A stretch of 64,000 nucleotides of DNA. It comes from Hymenobacter daecheongensis DSM 21074 (GTDB taxonomy: Bacteria > Bacteroidota > Bacteroidia > Cytophagales > Hymenobacteraceae). Positions 25,626-33,796 of the stretch are shown piece by piece; position 1 is the stretch's first letter; every line of letters begins with the position of its first letter. The translations under genes were made by a program, and so were the position numbers. The stretch is from contig NZ_FQYN01000003.1 in the NCBI RefSeq assembly GCF_900141805.1, positions 186,001 to 250,000 of the forward strand. The letters run 5' to 3'. The notes under the pieces were generated by a model that had not been told where the DNA came from, ran no database searches, and worked only from the letters and a program-made list of their open reading frames with translations.

Positions 25626-26141
25626 AACTCTTGTATCAGGCCCAGTACATACGGCCACTTATCGTTGCCGTCATGGAATTGCCTGGTGCCGAAGTAAGCG
25701 AAGCGGCGTGGCTAAAGCCGGCCCCGCATCTGATCGGCAAAGCCGGGACCGTGAGGCCTACGGCAGACCATAACCGCCCCTGTTTCTGTACCCGGCGCTC
25801 TGGATGACGCTCTCCGGCGGTACTTGGTGCGTCGGCTCTGCCTACGCGCCTTGGCAAGCACGACACGGTGCGCAAATGGGCGCTACGAGAGGGCCCAAAA
25901 GGGGCTCGGCAGCACTTGTTTCCGGCCGCACGTAGTCCCGAACTTAACTCAGAGCCCAACCCAACTAGCGGGCAGGTTCACCAACGGGTAGCGGGCTCAC
26001 GCCAAAAAACGGCTCGGGGAAACTGGTCGAACAGGTGAGGGCCGGCAACTACCTCAAGTCAGTTAGGCCAGCCATTTATTTCCGATTCTGAGTATCTTTT
26101 CCACCCGGCTCCGGCCGTTCCGCGCCCTTGCTACCTCAACC
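25626..26141. other. Gap without a recognisable gene
   Basis: 516 bases between the caspase gene and the TauE fusion. Open frames on both strands are short and have no recognisable motif. No promoter box, palindrome, tRNA or insertion-sequence end was seen. It may be decayed coding sequence at the border of the accessory island. Confidence 0.4.
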
Positions 26142-27542
26142 ATGATACCCTTCCCTTCCTCACCCACGGGACTGCCGCCGCCGGAGCCCGCGCGGGCCAC
26201 TGCGCCGGCTCCGGCCGACGCGCTTTTTCCGGTGCTGCTGAACCTGACCAACCGGCGGGTGCTGCTCATGGGCGGTGGCACCGCGGGACTGGAACTGCTC
26301 ACCGCGCTGCTTGGCACCAGCCCCGCCACGGCCATCACAGTGGTTAGCGAAACATTCCGGCCCGAAATCCTGGCTTTCACGGCCGAATACCCGCACGTAC
26401 TGCTGCGCGAAAAAGCCTACGCCCCCCACGACCTCTCCGGCCACGACCTGATCTTGGCGGCCACCTCCGATGCCGATCTGAACCAGCGCATCAGGGCCCA
26501 CGCCACCGCCCGGCACCTGCTCTGCCACGTAGCCGACGCGCCCGCGCAGAGCGACTTCTACCTAGGCGAGGCAGAGCCGCAAGGCCGCGGGAAAATTGTC
26601 GTTTCCACCAGCAGCGAGCCGGCGGCGCGGCGGCGACATACGGCCCGCGCCGCGGGGCGTGACTATGAGTCGGCGGCGGCGGCGCAGTGGCGGCGGCTGG
26701 CCACGGTGTCGCTGCTGGCCTTCGCGGCCATGCTGGTGTTCAATATCTTATCCTATTACCTCACCTGGCAGCAGGCCTGGGATATGGCCACCGGGGCGCG
26801 GCTGTTCTACGTGTTCGTGGCCATCGGCTTCGGAGCCCAGCTAATCGACGGATTGCTGGGGATGGGCTACGGCGTAGTCACGGCCATTAGTTTGATGAGC
26901 CTGAACATTGCCCCGGCGGCCGTGAGTGCCAGCATTCATACCGCCGAAATGTTTGCCAGCGGGGCCTCAGGCTACCATCATTACCGCTTCGGCAACGTGA
27001 ACAAGCGCCTGTTCAAAGTGCTGCTGATTCCGGGCGTGCTGGGAGCCGTGTCAGGGGCCTACCTGCTTTCGCGCTTCGGCGAGCAGTACGCCGGCTACGT
27101 GAAGCCGCTGCTGGCCGTGTATCTGCTGCTGCTGGGGCTGCGCATTCTGAGCAAGGCTTTTCGCCGGCCCGGTCCGCGCACCAAGCACAAGAAGCTGGGC
27201 CTGCTGGCCGCGGCCGGCGGCTTTCTGGATTCGTTTGGCGGTGGCGGCTGGGGGCCGCTGGTTACCAGCACGCTCATTGCCGGGGGCCGCACGCCGCAGT
27301 ACGTCATCGGCTCGGTCAGCGTGGCCGAGTTCTTCGTCACGTTCGCCAGCGCCCTCACCTTTTTCGCCACCATCGGCATCACCCACTGGCAGATTATTCT
27401 GGGTCTGATTGTGGGAGGTGTGGCCGCCGCGCCCCTGGCCGCCCGCCTGGCCGGCCGCATCCCCACCCGCTGGATGTTCGTGGGCGTGGGGCTGATGGTG
27501 ATTGTGTGGAGTTTGTGGGCGTTGCGGAAGGTGGTTGGGTAA
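26142..27542 (+). CDS. Fusion of siroheme-synthase-type NAD domain and TauE/SafE transporter
   Basis: A 466-residue protein. Residues of about 28-155 look like the NAD-binding dehydrogenase half of siroheme synthase (LFPVLLNLTNRRVLLMGGGT, LILAATSDADLNQRIRAHA, SDFYLGE, GKIVVSTSS). From about 190 a TauE/SafE-type permease follows, with about eight membrane segments, GFGAQLIDGLLGMGYGV and GGFLDSFGGGGWGPLVTST as the two internal family repeats. TauE/SafE proteins move sulfite or organosulfonates, and siroheme is the cofactor of sulfite reductase, so the fusion suggests a link to sulfur assimilation. The ATG at 26142 fits the domain start. Confidence 0.85.
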   Translation: MIPFPSSPTGLPPPEPARATAPAPADALFPVLLNLTNRRVLLMGGGTAGLELLTALLGTSPATAITVVSETFRPEILAFTAEYPHVLLREKAYAPHDLSGHDLILAATSDADLNQRIRAHATARHLLCHVADAPAQSDFYLGEAEPQGRGKIVVSTSSEPAARRRHTARAAGRDYESAAAAQWRRLATVSLLAFAAMLVFNILSYYLTWQQAWDMATGARLFYVFVAIGFGAQLIDGLLGMGYGVVTAISLMSLNIAPAAVSASIHTAEMFASGASGYHHYRFGNVNKRLFKVLLIPGVLGAVSGAYLLSRFGEQYAGYVKPLLAVYLLLLGLRILSKAFRRPGPRTKHKKLGLLAAAGGFLDSFGGGGWGPLVTSTLIAGGRTPQYVIGSVSVAEFFVTFASALTFFATIGITHWQIILGLIVGGVAAAPLAARLAGRIPTRWMFVGVGLMVIVWSLWALRKVVG

Positions 27543-27555
27543 GCCTCTAAAATCG

Positions 27556-27716
27556 CCTGTCATCCTGAGCTTGCGAAGGACCTTTCTCTTTCCGCACTGT
27601 AAAACGTAATTCAACGCACAAAGCCCTCTACCACGCGAACGGTAAAGGGCTTTGCTCATTTAAAAAGACTTGGTAGTGGCGAAGAGGAAGGTCCTTCGCA
27701 AGCTCAGAATGACAGG
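27556..27716. repeat. Palindromic element enclosing a terminator hairpin (copy 1)
   Basis: Outer arms 27556-27583 and 27689-27716 are inverted copies differing at one base. An inner hairpin at about 27619-27655 pairs AAAGCCCTCTACC with GGTAAAGGGCTTT. The whole element recurs in opposite orientation at 60908-61068. It may end transcripts from both convergent neighbours. Confidence 0.9.
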
Positions 27717-27720
27717 CGGC

Positions 27721-29184
27721 TCAGGATGACAGATGATTTTCCGCTTCCGCCGCCTGCCGCAATTTGCTGTGCTTCTTGCCATACCCATAATAAATAGCCA
27801 GCCCGATAGCCAGCCACACAAACAGCCGCAGCCAGGTATCCAGGGGCAGCGACACCATCATCAGCAGGCAGGTCAGGATGCCGAGGATGGGCACTACGGG
27901 CACCCACGGGGTGCGGAAGCCGCGCGGGGCATTCGGCTCTTTTTTGCGCATAATCAGAATACCCAGGCACACCATCACGAAGGCCAGCAGCGTGCCGATG
28001 CTGGTCATTTCGCCCACCACCGAAATAGGCACGAAGCCCGCAAACAGGCTGATAAACAGCCCCAGCAGCAGATTCGACTTGTGCGGCGTGCGGAAAATGG
28101 GGTGGATTTCGGAAAAGATCTTCGGCAGCAGACCGTCTTTCGACATGGAGAAAAACACCCGGCTCTGCCCCATCAGATCTACCAGAATCACGGACGTGTA
28201 GCCGATGAGAATGGCCACGATAATGGCCGAGCTGAGCCAGCCGTAGGGCGTTTTTTCGATGGCAATGGCCACCGGCGCGGCGCTGTTTTTGAACTCGGTA
28301 TAGTTGGCCACGCCCGTGAGCACGTGGCCGAATAGCACGAACAGCACCGTGCAGACCAGCAGCGAGCCGATGATGCCGATGGGCATGTTGCGCTGCGGAT
28401 TCTTGGTTTCCTGCGCCATAGTGGCCACAATATCGAAGCCGATGAACACGAAGAACACCACGCCCGCCCCGCGCAGAATGCCACTGAGGCCAAACTCGCC
28501 GAACGTGCCGGTGTTCTGCGGAATGTAGGGCTGGTAGTTGGCCGGATCGATGTATTGCCAGCCCAGGGCAATGAACACCAGCACCACCGCCACCTTCAGC
28601 GTGACCACCAGCGCATTGAACCACGCAGAGCCCGACGTGCCGCGAATTATAATGGCCGTAATGGCCAGCACAATCAGCATGGCCGGCACGTTCACGAGGC
28701 CCGAAACTACCGCCCCGTCGGCCAGGGTGGCGGTTTCAAACGGCGACATCACCAGCCGGGCCGGAATGTGCAGGTTGAACTTGGCCAGCACCCGCACCAG
28801 GTATTGCGACCAGCTGATGGCCACCGTGGCGGCCCCCACGGAGTATTCCAGAATCAAATCCCAGCCGATAATCCAGGCAAACAGTTCGCCCATGGTGGCG
28901 TAGGAATAGGTGTAGGCCGAGCCCGCCACCGGCACCATGGAGGCAAACTCGGCGTAGCACAGCGCCGAAAATGCGCAACCCACGGCCGCCACCAGAAAGG
29001 AAAGCGTGACGGCCGGCCCGGCATTATTAGCCGCCGCAATGCCCGTGAGCGAAAACAAACCCGCCCCGATGATAACGCCGATGCCAATAGCAATCAGACT
29101 GAAGCCGCCCAGGCTGCGCTTGAGGGTGTTGCTACCCGTTTCGGCCGCTTCCAAACGGAGCAGCTCCAGAGATTTTTTAAGCAT
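27721..29184 (-). CDS. APC-family amino-acid permease, SAM-riboswitch controlled
   Basis: A 487-residue inner-membrane transporter with about 12 hydrophobic segments. The first one carries the family motif GIGVIIGAGLFSLTG (about 30), and CYAEFASMVPVAGSAYTYSY (about 85) and GFDIVATMAQETKNPQRNMP (about 245) are standard for the cationic amino-acid branch of APC permeases. A SAM-I riboswitch lies in its leader, which suggests that the substrate is methionine or a related sulfur compound rather than the arginine/lysine of its branch. The ATG at 29184 is used; an in-frame ATG 120 bases upstream adds an unconserved extension. The last codons fall beside the palindromic element at 27556-27716. Confidence 0.88.
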   Translation of the reverse strand: MLKKSLELLRLEAAETGSNTLKRSLGGFSLIAIGIGVIIGAGLFSLTGIAAANNAGPAVTLSFLVAAVGCAFSALCYAEFASMVPVAGSAYTYSYATMGELFAWIIGWDLILEYSVGAATVAISWSQYLVRVLAKFNLHIPARLVMSPFETATLADGAVVSGLVNVPAMLIVLAITAIIIRGTSGSAWFNALVVTLKVAVVLVFIALGWQYIDPANYQPYIPQNTGTFGEFGLSGILRGAGVVFFVFIGFDIVATMAQETKNPQRNMPIGIIGSLLVCTVLFVLFGHVLTGVANYTEFKNSAAPVAIAIEKTPYGWLSSAIIVAILIGYTSVILVDLMGQSRVFFSMSKDGLLPKIFSEIHPIFRTPHKSNLLLGLFISLFAGFVPISVVGEMTSIGTLLAFVMVCLGILIMRKKEPNAPRGFRTPWVPVVPILGILTCLLMMVSLPLDTWLRLFVWLAIGLAIYYGYGKKHSKLRQAAEAENHLSS

Positions 29185-29474
29185 AAAAACAGGATGGCGC
29201 GAAGCAGCGCTTCGCGGATTAGGAAACGATGCCCGGCCGCACAAACCAGCCTGCCCGCGCACCAAAGCGCACAAAGCAACGCCGGCCGCGCTGAGAGCGG
29301 GCATCAGAAAAAAGAAAACAGGGAAAAGCGGCCTCGGGCTTAGCCGGCCGCGCGCATCAACCTACCGGCGCTTCAACAACAGCAACAACACCCCACCCCG
29401 CGGCCCGCAGGCGCAACGGATACGGCAGCAAAAACGACTCGAACGGGCTGGTTGGGGAAGCACTCCACGGCAAC

Positions 29475-29573
29475 TTGTTTTTATATGAGCAGGAATTGGC
29501 ACCGTTCCGCAGCCTGCGGGTGGTTGCCGACGCGTCATCGAGCCTGTCTCTCAGCGCCTCTGTATAAAAACAA
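29475..29573 (-). ncRNA. SAM-I riboswitch
   Basis: On the minus strand the core reads AGAGGCGCTGAGAGACAGG, then a GATGAC stretch, then GGCAACC (29522-29528), then GGTGCCAATTCC (29492-29503); these are the invariant parts of the S-box aptamer. The closing P1 helix is formed by TTGTTTTTATA and TATAAAAACAA, an 11-base perfect match at 29563-29573 and 29475-29485, continued by GAG/CTC. It lies between a TACCTTTGC promoter and the APC permease. The leader between aptamer and ATG is about 290 bases and shows no obvious terminator, so the mode of control cannot be read. Confidence 0.9.
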
Positions 29574-29600
29574 TCCTTTGGGGGGTAAAGAATTGATGGG

Positions 29601-29609
29601 GCAAAGGTA
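29601..29609 (-). promoter_or_regulatory. Putative -7 box for the riboswitch-permease transcript
   Basis: On the minus strand TACCTTTGC is an exact match to TAnnTTTG, 27 bases upstream of the riboswitch P1 helix. Confidence 0.65.
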
Positions 29610-29672
29610 CGCCCACGCGGCGCGGACTTGCAAGCCGGAGCTGAATTCGGGCCTGCCGGGAAAATAGAAGAA

Positions 29673-29878
29673 CGTCATTCCGAGCGTAGCCGGGGAATCT
29701 CGCGTGCTTCGTTGTAACGGCTTTGTCATCCTGAGCTTGCGAAGGACCTTATGCCAGTTGAACGACCATCGTAACAACGATTTGCTCAAGCGTGATAAGG
29801 TCCTTCGCAAGCTCAGGATGACAGACGATTTCGGGCAACGACCACCCGCGAGGTTCCTCGGCTGCGCTCGGAATGACG
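29673..29878. repeat. Nested double palindrome
   Basis: Outer arms 29673-29704 and 29847-29878 start with CGTCATTCCGAGCG. Inner arms 29724-29751 and 29796-29823 are perfect 28-base inverted copies of the TGTCATCCTGAGCTTGCGAA type also found at 27.6 and 60.9 kb. One element appears to have inserted into another. Confidence 0.9.
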
Positions 29879-29889
29879 GTCTTTTCTCG

Positions 29890-30624
29890 CTACTGCTCCG
29901 GCCCGTGAGCCGCGAAATACCGCATCCGGTAGCAGTTCATGGCCGTTTTGCCGAGCTGCTCGAGGAGGCGGTAGTTGGCCACTGCCCCCACCGCCGCCCC
30001 AATCACAGGCACCAGTTGGGCCATTTTGGCCAGGTCGATGTAGTCGCGGTATTCCTGCTGGAAGGTGCGCCAGTCGAACTCCTGCACGTCGGTGGGCAGG
30101 GTGTGGCGGTAGTTTTCCCAGTCGGCGAGGCGGCGGTAGGTGGCGTTGCGGGTGTGTTGGCTGCTGAAGGCCAGTTGGAAAATGTGCAGCAGGTAGAGCC
30201 GCTCGGAATAGTCCTTCACGTCGTAGCCGTACTGGGCGGCCACGTCGAAGAGCAGCTTGAGCTTGAGGCCCAGCAGCAGGGGAAAATCGGCGAGGCCGAG
30301 CAGGAAGCCGCCCGCGCCGGTGAGGGCGCCCTCAGCCGCGGCCGTGTTGCGGTAGTAGCGAATGTGGCTGCGCACGGCCGCCTCCCGCGCCACCAGCGAG
30401 GCATCCAGCACCGGCTGGCGCGTGGTGTACGTGGAGCCAAACAGCACGCCGCGCACCATCTGCTTGATGGCAGCGGTGATGGCCTGATGCACCTTCTCGG
30501 GCAGCAGCGCATTGAGCCGGGTTTGCACGTGGTGAGCGAAGCGGTTCAGCAGCGACGGCGGCCGCTGCATCTGCTGCTGCCACTGCTGCAGCGCGGCGTA
30601 GGCGGACTGGTCTTCGGAAATCAT
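29890..30624 (-). CDS. EcsC-family protein
   Basis: A 244-residue protein of the EcsC family. Recognisable stretches are AITAAIKQMVRG near 52, a glycine-rich amphipathic region (GALTGAGGFLLGLADFPLLL, about 92-111), AAQYGYDVKDYSER near 125, and KMAQLVPVIGAAVGAVANYR near 205. EcsC proteins are membrane-associated; their biochemical role is not established. The start at 30624 removes an unconserved N-terminal stretch that overlaps the next gene. Confidence 0.8.
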   Translation of the reverse strand: MISEDQSAYAALQQWQQQMQRPPSLLNRFAHHVQTRLNALLPEKVHQAITAAIKQMVRGVLFGSTYTTRQPVLDASLVAREAAVRSHIRYYRNTAAAEGALTGAGGFLLGLADFPLLLGLKLKLLFDVAAQYGYDVKDYSERLYLLHIFQLAFSSQHTRNATYRRLADWENYRHTLPTDVQEFDWRTFQQEYRDYIDLAKMAQLVPVIGAAVGAVANYRLLEQLGKTAMNCYRMRYFAAHGPEQ

Positions 30625-30643
30625 TGAGCGAGAGAATACACTT

Positions 30644-30985
30644 CTACTCTCCTTCGGCCAGATGCCTTTGCACATCGGCTTTCAAAGCAGGCAGGTGCCT
30701 GTGCAGAATGGCCCACACGATAACGTCGTCGATGTTATCGTAGGAGTGAATCAGCCGGTTACGAAAATCAACCATCTGCTTCGTGTTAGGCAGCTCGGCG
30801 TGGGGCCACACCCGGCGCAGCTGATTCACCGCTTCGCCCACAATGCCCAGCTGCCGTTCCACGGCGCTGCGCGTTTTGACGTCGGCCCGATAAGCGGCAA
30901 AGTCAGGAATGTCGCGCACGAAATCCTCGGCCAGCTCGATGGCCCGCAGAATGTCAAACAGATATTTGCGGCCGGGCGACGTCAT
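30644..30985 (-). CDS. hepT: HepT-family toxin (DUF86 RNase)
   Basis: A 113-residue HEPN-fold protein. RNRLIHSYD near 74 contains the Rx4HxY motif, in which Arg and His form the RNase site and Tyr is the residue modified by the partner. Other family marks are RSAVERQLGIVGEAV near 39 and the aliphatic C-terminal helix. Its start overlaps the 3' end of the mntA-like gene by 32 bases, the usual coupled order of antitoxin then toxin. Confidence 0.88.
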   Translation of the reverse strand: MTSPGRKYLFDILRAIELAEDFVRDIPDFAAYRADVKTRSAVERQLGIVGEAVNQLRRVWPHAELPNTKQMVDFRNRLIHSYDNIDDVIVWAILHRHLPALKADVQRHLAEGE

Positions 30986-31280
30986 AAACCAGCTGTTTGG
31001 TACGCTCTATTTCGGCTTTCAGATAAGGATTGCGTAGCGAGTCGGGCGTGAGCAGGTCTACTTTGCGCTGAAACAGATTTTCGAGCGCCTCCCACAGTTG
31101 CAACAGCGCTTCTCCCTGCTCCACGGGCGGCGCGGGCAGCAGCGTAACCAGCACATCTACGTCGCTGGTAGCCGGATCGAATGCCTCCGTCAGTGCTGAC
31201 CCGAACAGGTGCAGCTGCTGAACCCCGAAGCGGCGGCAGAGTTGCGTTAAGGGCTGCTGTGGAATACGTAGGTGAGCCAT
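30954..31280 (-). CDS. mntA: MntA-family nucleotidyltransferase antitoxin
   Basis: A 108-residue minimal nucleotidyltransferase. LHLFGSALTEAFDPATSDVD near 24 holds the catalytic Gly-Ser and the Asp-x-Asp pair; 11 residues separate them, one more than in the commonest spacing. In known pairs the enzyme adds AMP groups to the HepT tyrosine and so neutralises the RNase. It lies directly upstream of hepT with overlapping frames. Confidence 0.86.
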   Translation of the reverse strand: MAHLRIPQQPLTQLCRRFGVQQLHLFGSALTEAFDPATSDVDVLVTLLPAPPVEQGEALLQLWEALENLFQRKVDLLTPDSLRNPYLKAEIERTKQLVYDVARPQISV

Positions 31281-31341
31281 AGTGCATCAATATACGCGGT
31301 TCCGATCAAGCAGCGGCTAATTGGTTTGCAGCCGGAGCGGA

Positions 31342-32367
31342 TCACTTCAAGCTATACACCCGCTCAATAATTTCCACCACCTTCATTCCTTCCAGCGCAT
31401 TAGTCGTGGCAAAGCTGCGCTTCTGCACCGTGTCCACTACGTTTTCTATCATCTGCACGTGGTTGGCGGCAGAGCCCTGATACGGGCCGTAGTCGTTGGC
31501 GGGGTTGGTGGGGGCCAGCTCGGGCATGGCGTAGTTGCGCAGGTGGCAGTACTCCACTTTGTCCATGTACTGGCCGCCGATGCGCAGGCTGCCGTGCTCG
31601 GCTACCACCGTCAGGGAGCTTTCCAGGTTCCGGTCCCACACGGCGGTGCTATATTGCAAGGTGCCGCTGCCGCCGCGCAGCAGATCGAAGGTGACCAGGC
31701 CGGAGTCCTCGAAATCAGTGAGCGTTTCGTGGTTGAAGTCGCGGAAGCGGGCTGAGATGTTGGTGATGTCGCCGAATACCCAGTAGAGCAGATCCACGAA
31801 ATGGCTGAACTGGGTGAAGAGCGTGCCGCCGTCCTGCGCCTGCCGGCCCTTCCAGCCGCCGGCCTGGTAGTAGCGGGCGTCGCGGTTCCAGAAGCAGTTG
31901 ATCTGGACGAGGTAAATCTGGCCCAGGCGGCCTTCGTCGTACACCTGCTTGAGCCAGGCGGCCGGCGGCGAGTAGCGGTTCTGCATCACCCCAAACACCA
32001 GCCGGCCGGTTTGCAGGGCCGTGTGCACAATGGCCTCGGCATCGGCCTTGCGCAGCGCAATGGGCTTTTCGATGACTACATGCAGCCCGTGCCGCAGCCC
32101 CAAAATGGCCTGCGGCGCGTGCAGATTGTTGGGCGTGGCCACCGTCAGAACATCGGCCTGGGGGCCGTGGGCCAGGTATTCTTCCAGCGAAGCGAAAAAC
32201 GGCACGCCCGCAAATTCGGCGACCAGCGCGGCTTCCCGGCCTGAGTCAGTATCAATCAAAGCTACCAGGCGAGCATCGGAGTGACTCTGCACAAACGAGG
32301 CGTGGCGGCGGCCAATGTGGCCCACGCCGCAGATGGCGAAACGTACGGGAGAGGTAGATTCAGACAA
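31342..32367 (-). CDS. Gfo/Idh/MocA-family sugar dehydrogenase
   Basis: A 341-residue NAD(P)-dependent oxidoreductase. The Rossmann fold shows FAICGVGHIGRRHASFVQ near 10, VATPNNLHAPQAI near 76, and the catalytic-lysine motif VIEKPIALRKADA near 95; DGGTLFTQFSHFVDLLYW near 178 is the substrate-side motif. It resembles WlbA/WbpB enzymes that oxidise C3 of UDP-GlcNAc-type sugars. The aminotransferase gene 54 bases upstream would add an amino group to the product. No ATG is available; TTG at 32367 is the best start. Confidence 0.8.
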   Translation of the reverse strand: MSESTSPVRFAICGVGHIGRRHASFVQSHSDARLVALIDTDSGREAALVAEFAGVPFFASLEEYLAHGPQADVLTVATPNNLHAPQAILGLRHGLHVVIEKPIALRKADAEAIVHTALQTGRLVFGVMQNRYSPPAAWLKQVYDEGRLGQIYLVQINCFWNRDARYYQAGGWKGRQAQDGGTLFTQFSHFVDLLYWVFGDITNISARFRDFNHETLTDFEDSGLVTFDLLRGGSGTLQYSTAVWDRNLESSLTVVAEHGSLRIGGQYMDKVEYCHLRNYAMPELAPTNPANDYGPYQGSAANHVQMIENVVDTVQKRSFATTNALEGMKVVEIIERVYSLK

Positions 32368-32421
32368 AATAACCGGACTTATGAATAACGAAAGCAGCGG
32401 GGCAAGCTCCGAAAAAAACCG

Positions 32422-33558
32422 CTATTTCCGTTCGGCAAACGCTTTTATCGCCTGCGCCACATACGCCACCTGCTCATCCGTCAACGTAGGATGAATGGGC
32501 AGCGACAGCACCGTGCGGCACAGCCGCTCAGCCACCGGAAACTGCCCGGCGCGGTAGCCCAGGTAGCCGTAAGCGGGCTGCAGGTGGTTAGGCAAGGGGT
32601 AGTACACCACGCTGGGAATGCCTCGTGCCTGCAGAAACTCCTGGAGCTGGTCGCGGCGGTTGGGGCCGCCGGCCGGGCCTTCTTCCACCACCAGGGTGTA
32701 TTGATGAAACACATGAGTGCTGCGCGGGTCGCGGGCCGGAATGTGCAGGCCAGGCAGGCCGGCCAGGGCGGCATCATATTGCGCGGCCAGGCGCTGGCGG
32801 GTGGCGGTCCAGGCGGGCAGGTGACGCAGCTTCACGCGCAGCAAAGCGGCCTGCAGCGTGTCGAGGCGGGAGTTGAGGCCGATGTGCTCGTGGTGGTATT
32901 TGCGGGTCTGGCCGTGGTTAGCGAGCTGGCGCAGCAGCTGGGCACGATTGGCATCGGTGGTAAACAGGGCCCCGCCGTCGCCGAGGGCCCCGAGGTTTTT
33001 GGAGGGAAAAAACGAGGTGGTGCCCGCGTAGCCGGCCGTGCCCGCCGCCACGGTTTGGCCGCCGGCCAGCTGGTAGGTGGCCCCGATGGCCTGGGCATTG
33101 TCTTCAATAATGGGTAGGCTGTGTTTCGCCGCTATTGTCGTTAAAGCCGCTAAATCAGCGCATTGCCCGAACAGATGCACCACGATAATGGCGCCCGTGC
33201 GGGGCGTGATGGCCGCTTCCACGGCCGCCGGATCGAGGTTGAACGTATCGGGGCGCACTTCTACCGGCACGGGGCGCAGGCCCAGAATGGCGGCGGCCTC
33301 CAGCGTGGCCACATAGGTGAAGGCGGGCATAATGATTTCGGTGCCGGCTGGCAGGTTCAGGCTCATCAGGGCCAGCTGCAGAGCATCGGTGCCGTTGGCG
33401 CACGGAATGACGTGAGGGCCGCCGAGGTAGGCGCTCAGCTCCTGGGCAAATGCCTGCACGGCCGGCCCCTGAATGAAAGCGGCCTCCTGCAGCGTATGCT
33501 GCAGGGCGGCGTCCAGCTCGGGCTGAATGGCGGCGTGCTGGGCAGCCAGATCCAGCAT
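32422..33558 (-). CDS. DegT/DnrJ/EryC1 sugar aminotransferase
   Basis: A 378-residue PLP enzyme. It has CANGTDALQLALMSL near 52, PAFTYVATLEAAAILG near 76, IIEDNAQAIGATY near 145, and the PLP lysine in FFPSKNLGALGDGG near 183. It resembles WbpE/FdtB-type aminotransferases that make 3-amino sugars, and pairs with the dehydrogenase downstream on the same strand. The ATG at 33556-33558 is chosen because an upstream in-frame ATG at 33669 would lie ahead of the TATCTTTGG promoter box. Confidence 0.85.
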   Translation of the reverse strand: MLDLAAQHAAIQPELDAALQHTLQEAAFIQGPAVQAFAQELSAYLGGPHVIPCANGTDALQLALMSLNLPAGTEIIMPAFTYVATLEAAAILGLRPVPVEVRPDTFNLDPAAVEAAITPRTGAIIVVHLFGQCADLAALTTIAAKHSLPIIEDNAQAIGATYQLAGGQTVAAGTAGYAGTTSFFPSKNLGALGDGGALFTTDANRAQLLRQLANHGQTRKYHHEHIGLNSRLDTLQAALLRVKLRHLPAWTATRQRLAAQYDAALAGLPGLHIPARDPRSTHVFHQYTLVVEEGPAGGPNRRDQLQEFLQARGIPSVVYYPLPNHLQPAYGYLGYRAGQFPVAERLCRTVLSLPIHPTLTDEQVAYVAQAIKAFAERK

Positions 33559-33615
33559 CTGAATGGGCGCGGGCGGGGCAGAAATCGGGAACAAAGGACG
33601 CGGAGAAAGTGAGAG

Positions 33616-33624
33616 CCAAAGATA
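33616..33624 (-). promoter_or_regulatory. Putative -7 box for the aminotransferase-dehydrogenase pair
   Basis: On the minus strand TATCTTTGG fits TAnnTTTG, 57 bases before the ATG at 33558. Confidence 0.55.
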
Positions 33625-33796
33625 GCGCCGGCGGGTCGTGATTCGGGCAGCTGGCTGATTTCTCCCCAAAATCCGCGGTACGGTTTCCGGGCCGGCCGGC
33701 GCATTCCGGGCACAACCCCCGCCGAAAGGTTTGCGTTAAGTCCGGCAGAGCAGCATTCAGATGTTGCTATTCTCCGTTCTCTCAACGCTACTCACC

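Noticed and set aside
25580..25807. Short frames in the 25.6-26.1 kb gap as an insertion-sequence remnant
   Set aside because: No transposase motif, terminal repeats or target duplication could be found.
27051..27659. 202-codon minus-strand frame starting in the 27.6-kb palindrome
   Set aside because: Its N-terminus is repeat sequence and the rest is antisense to the TauE fusion.
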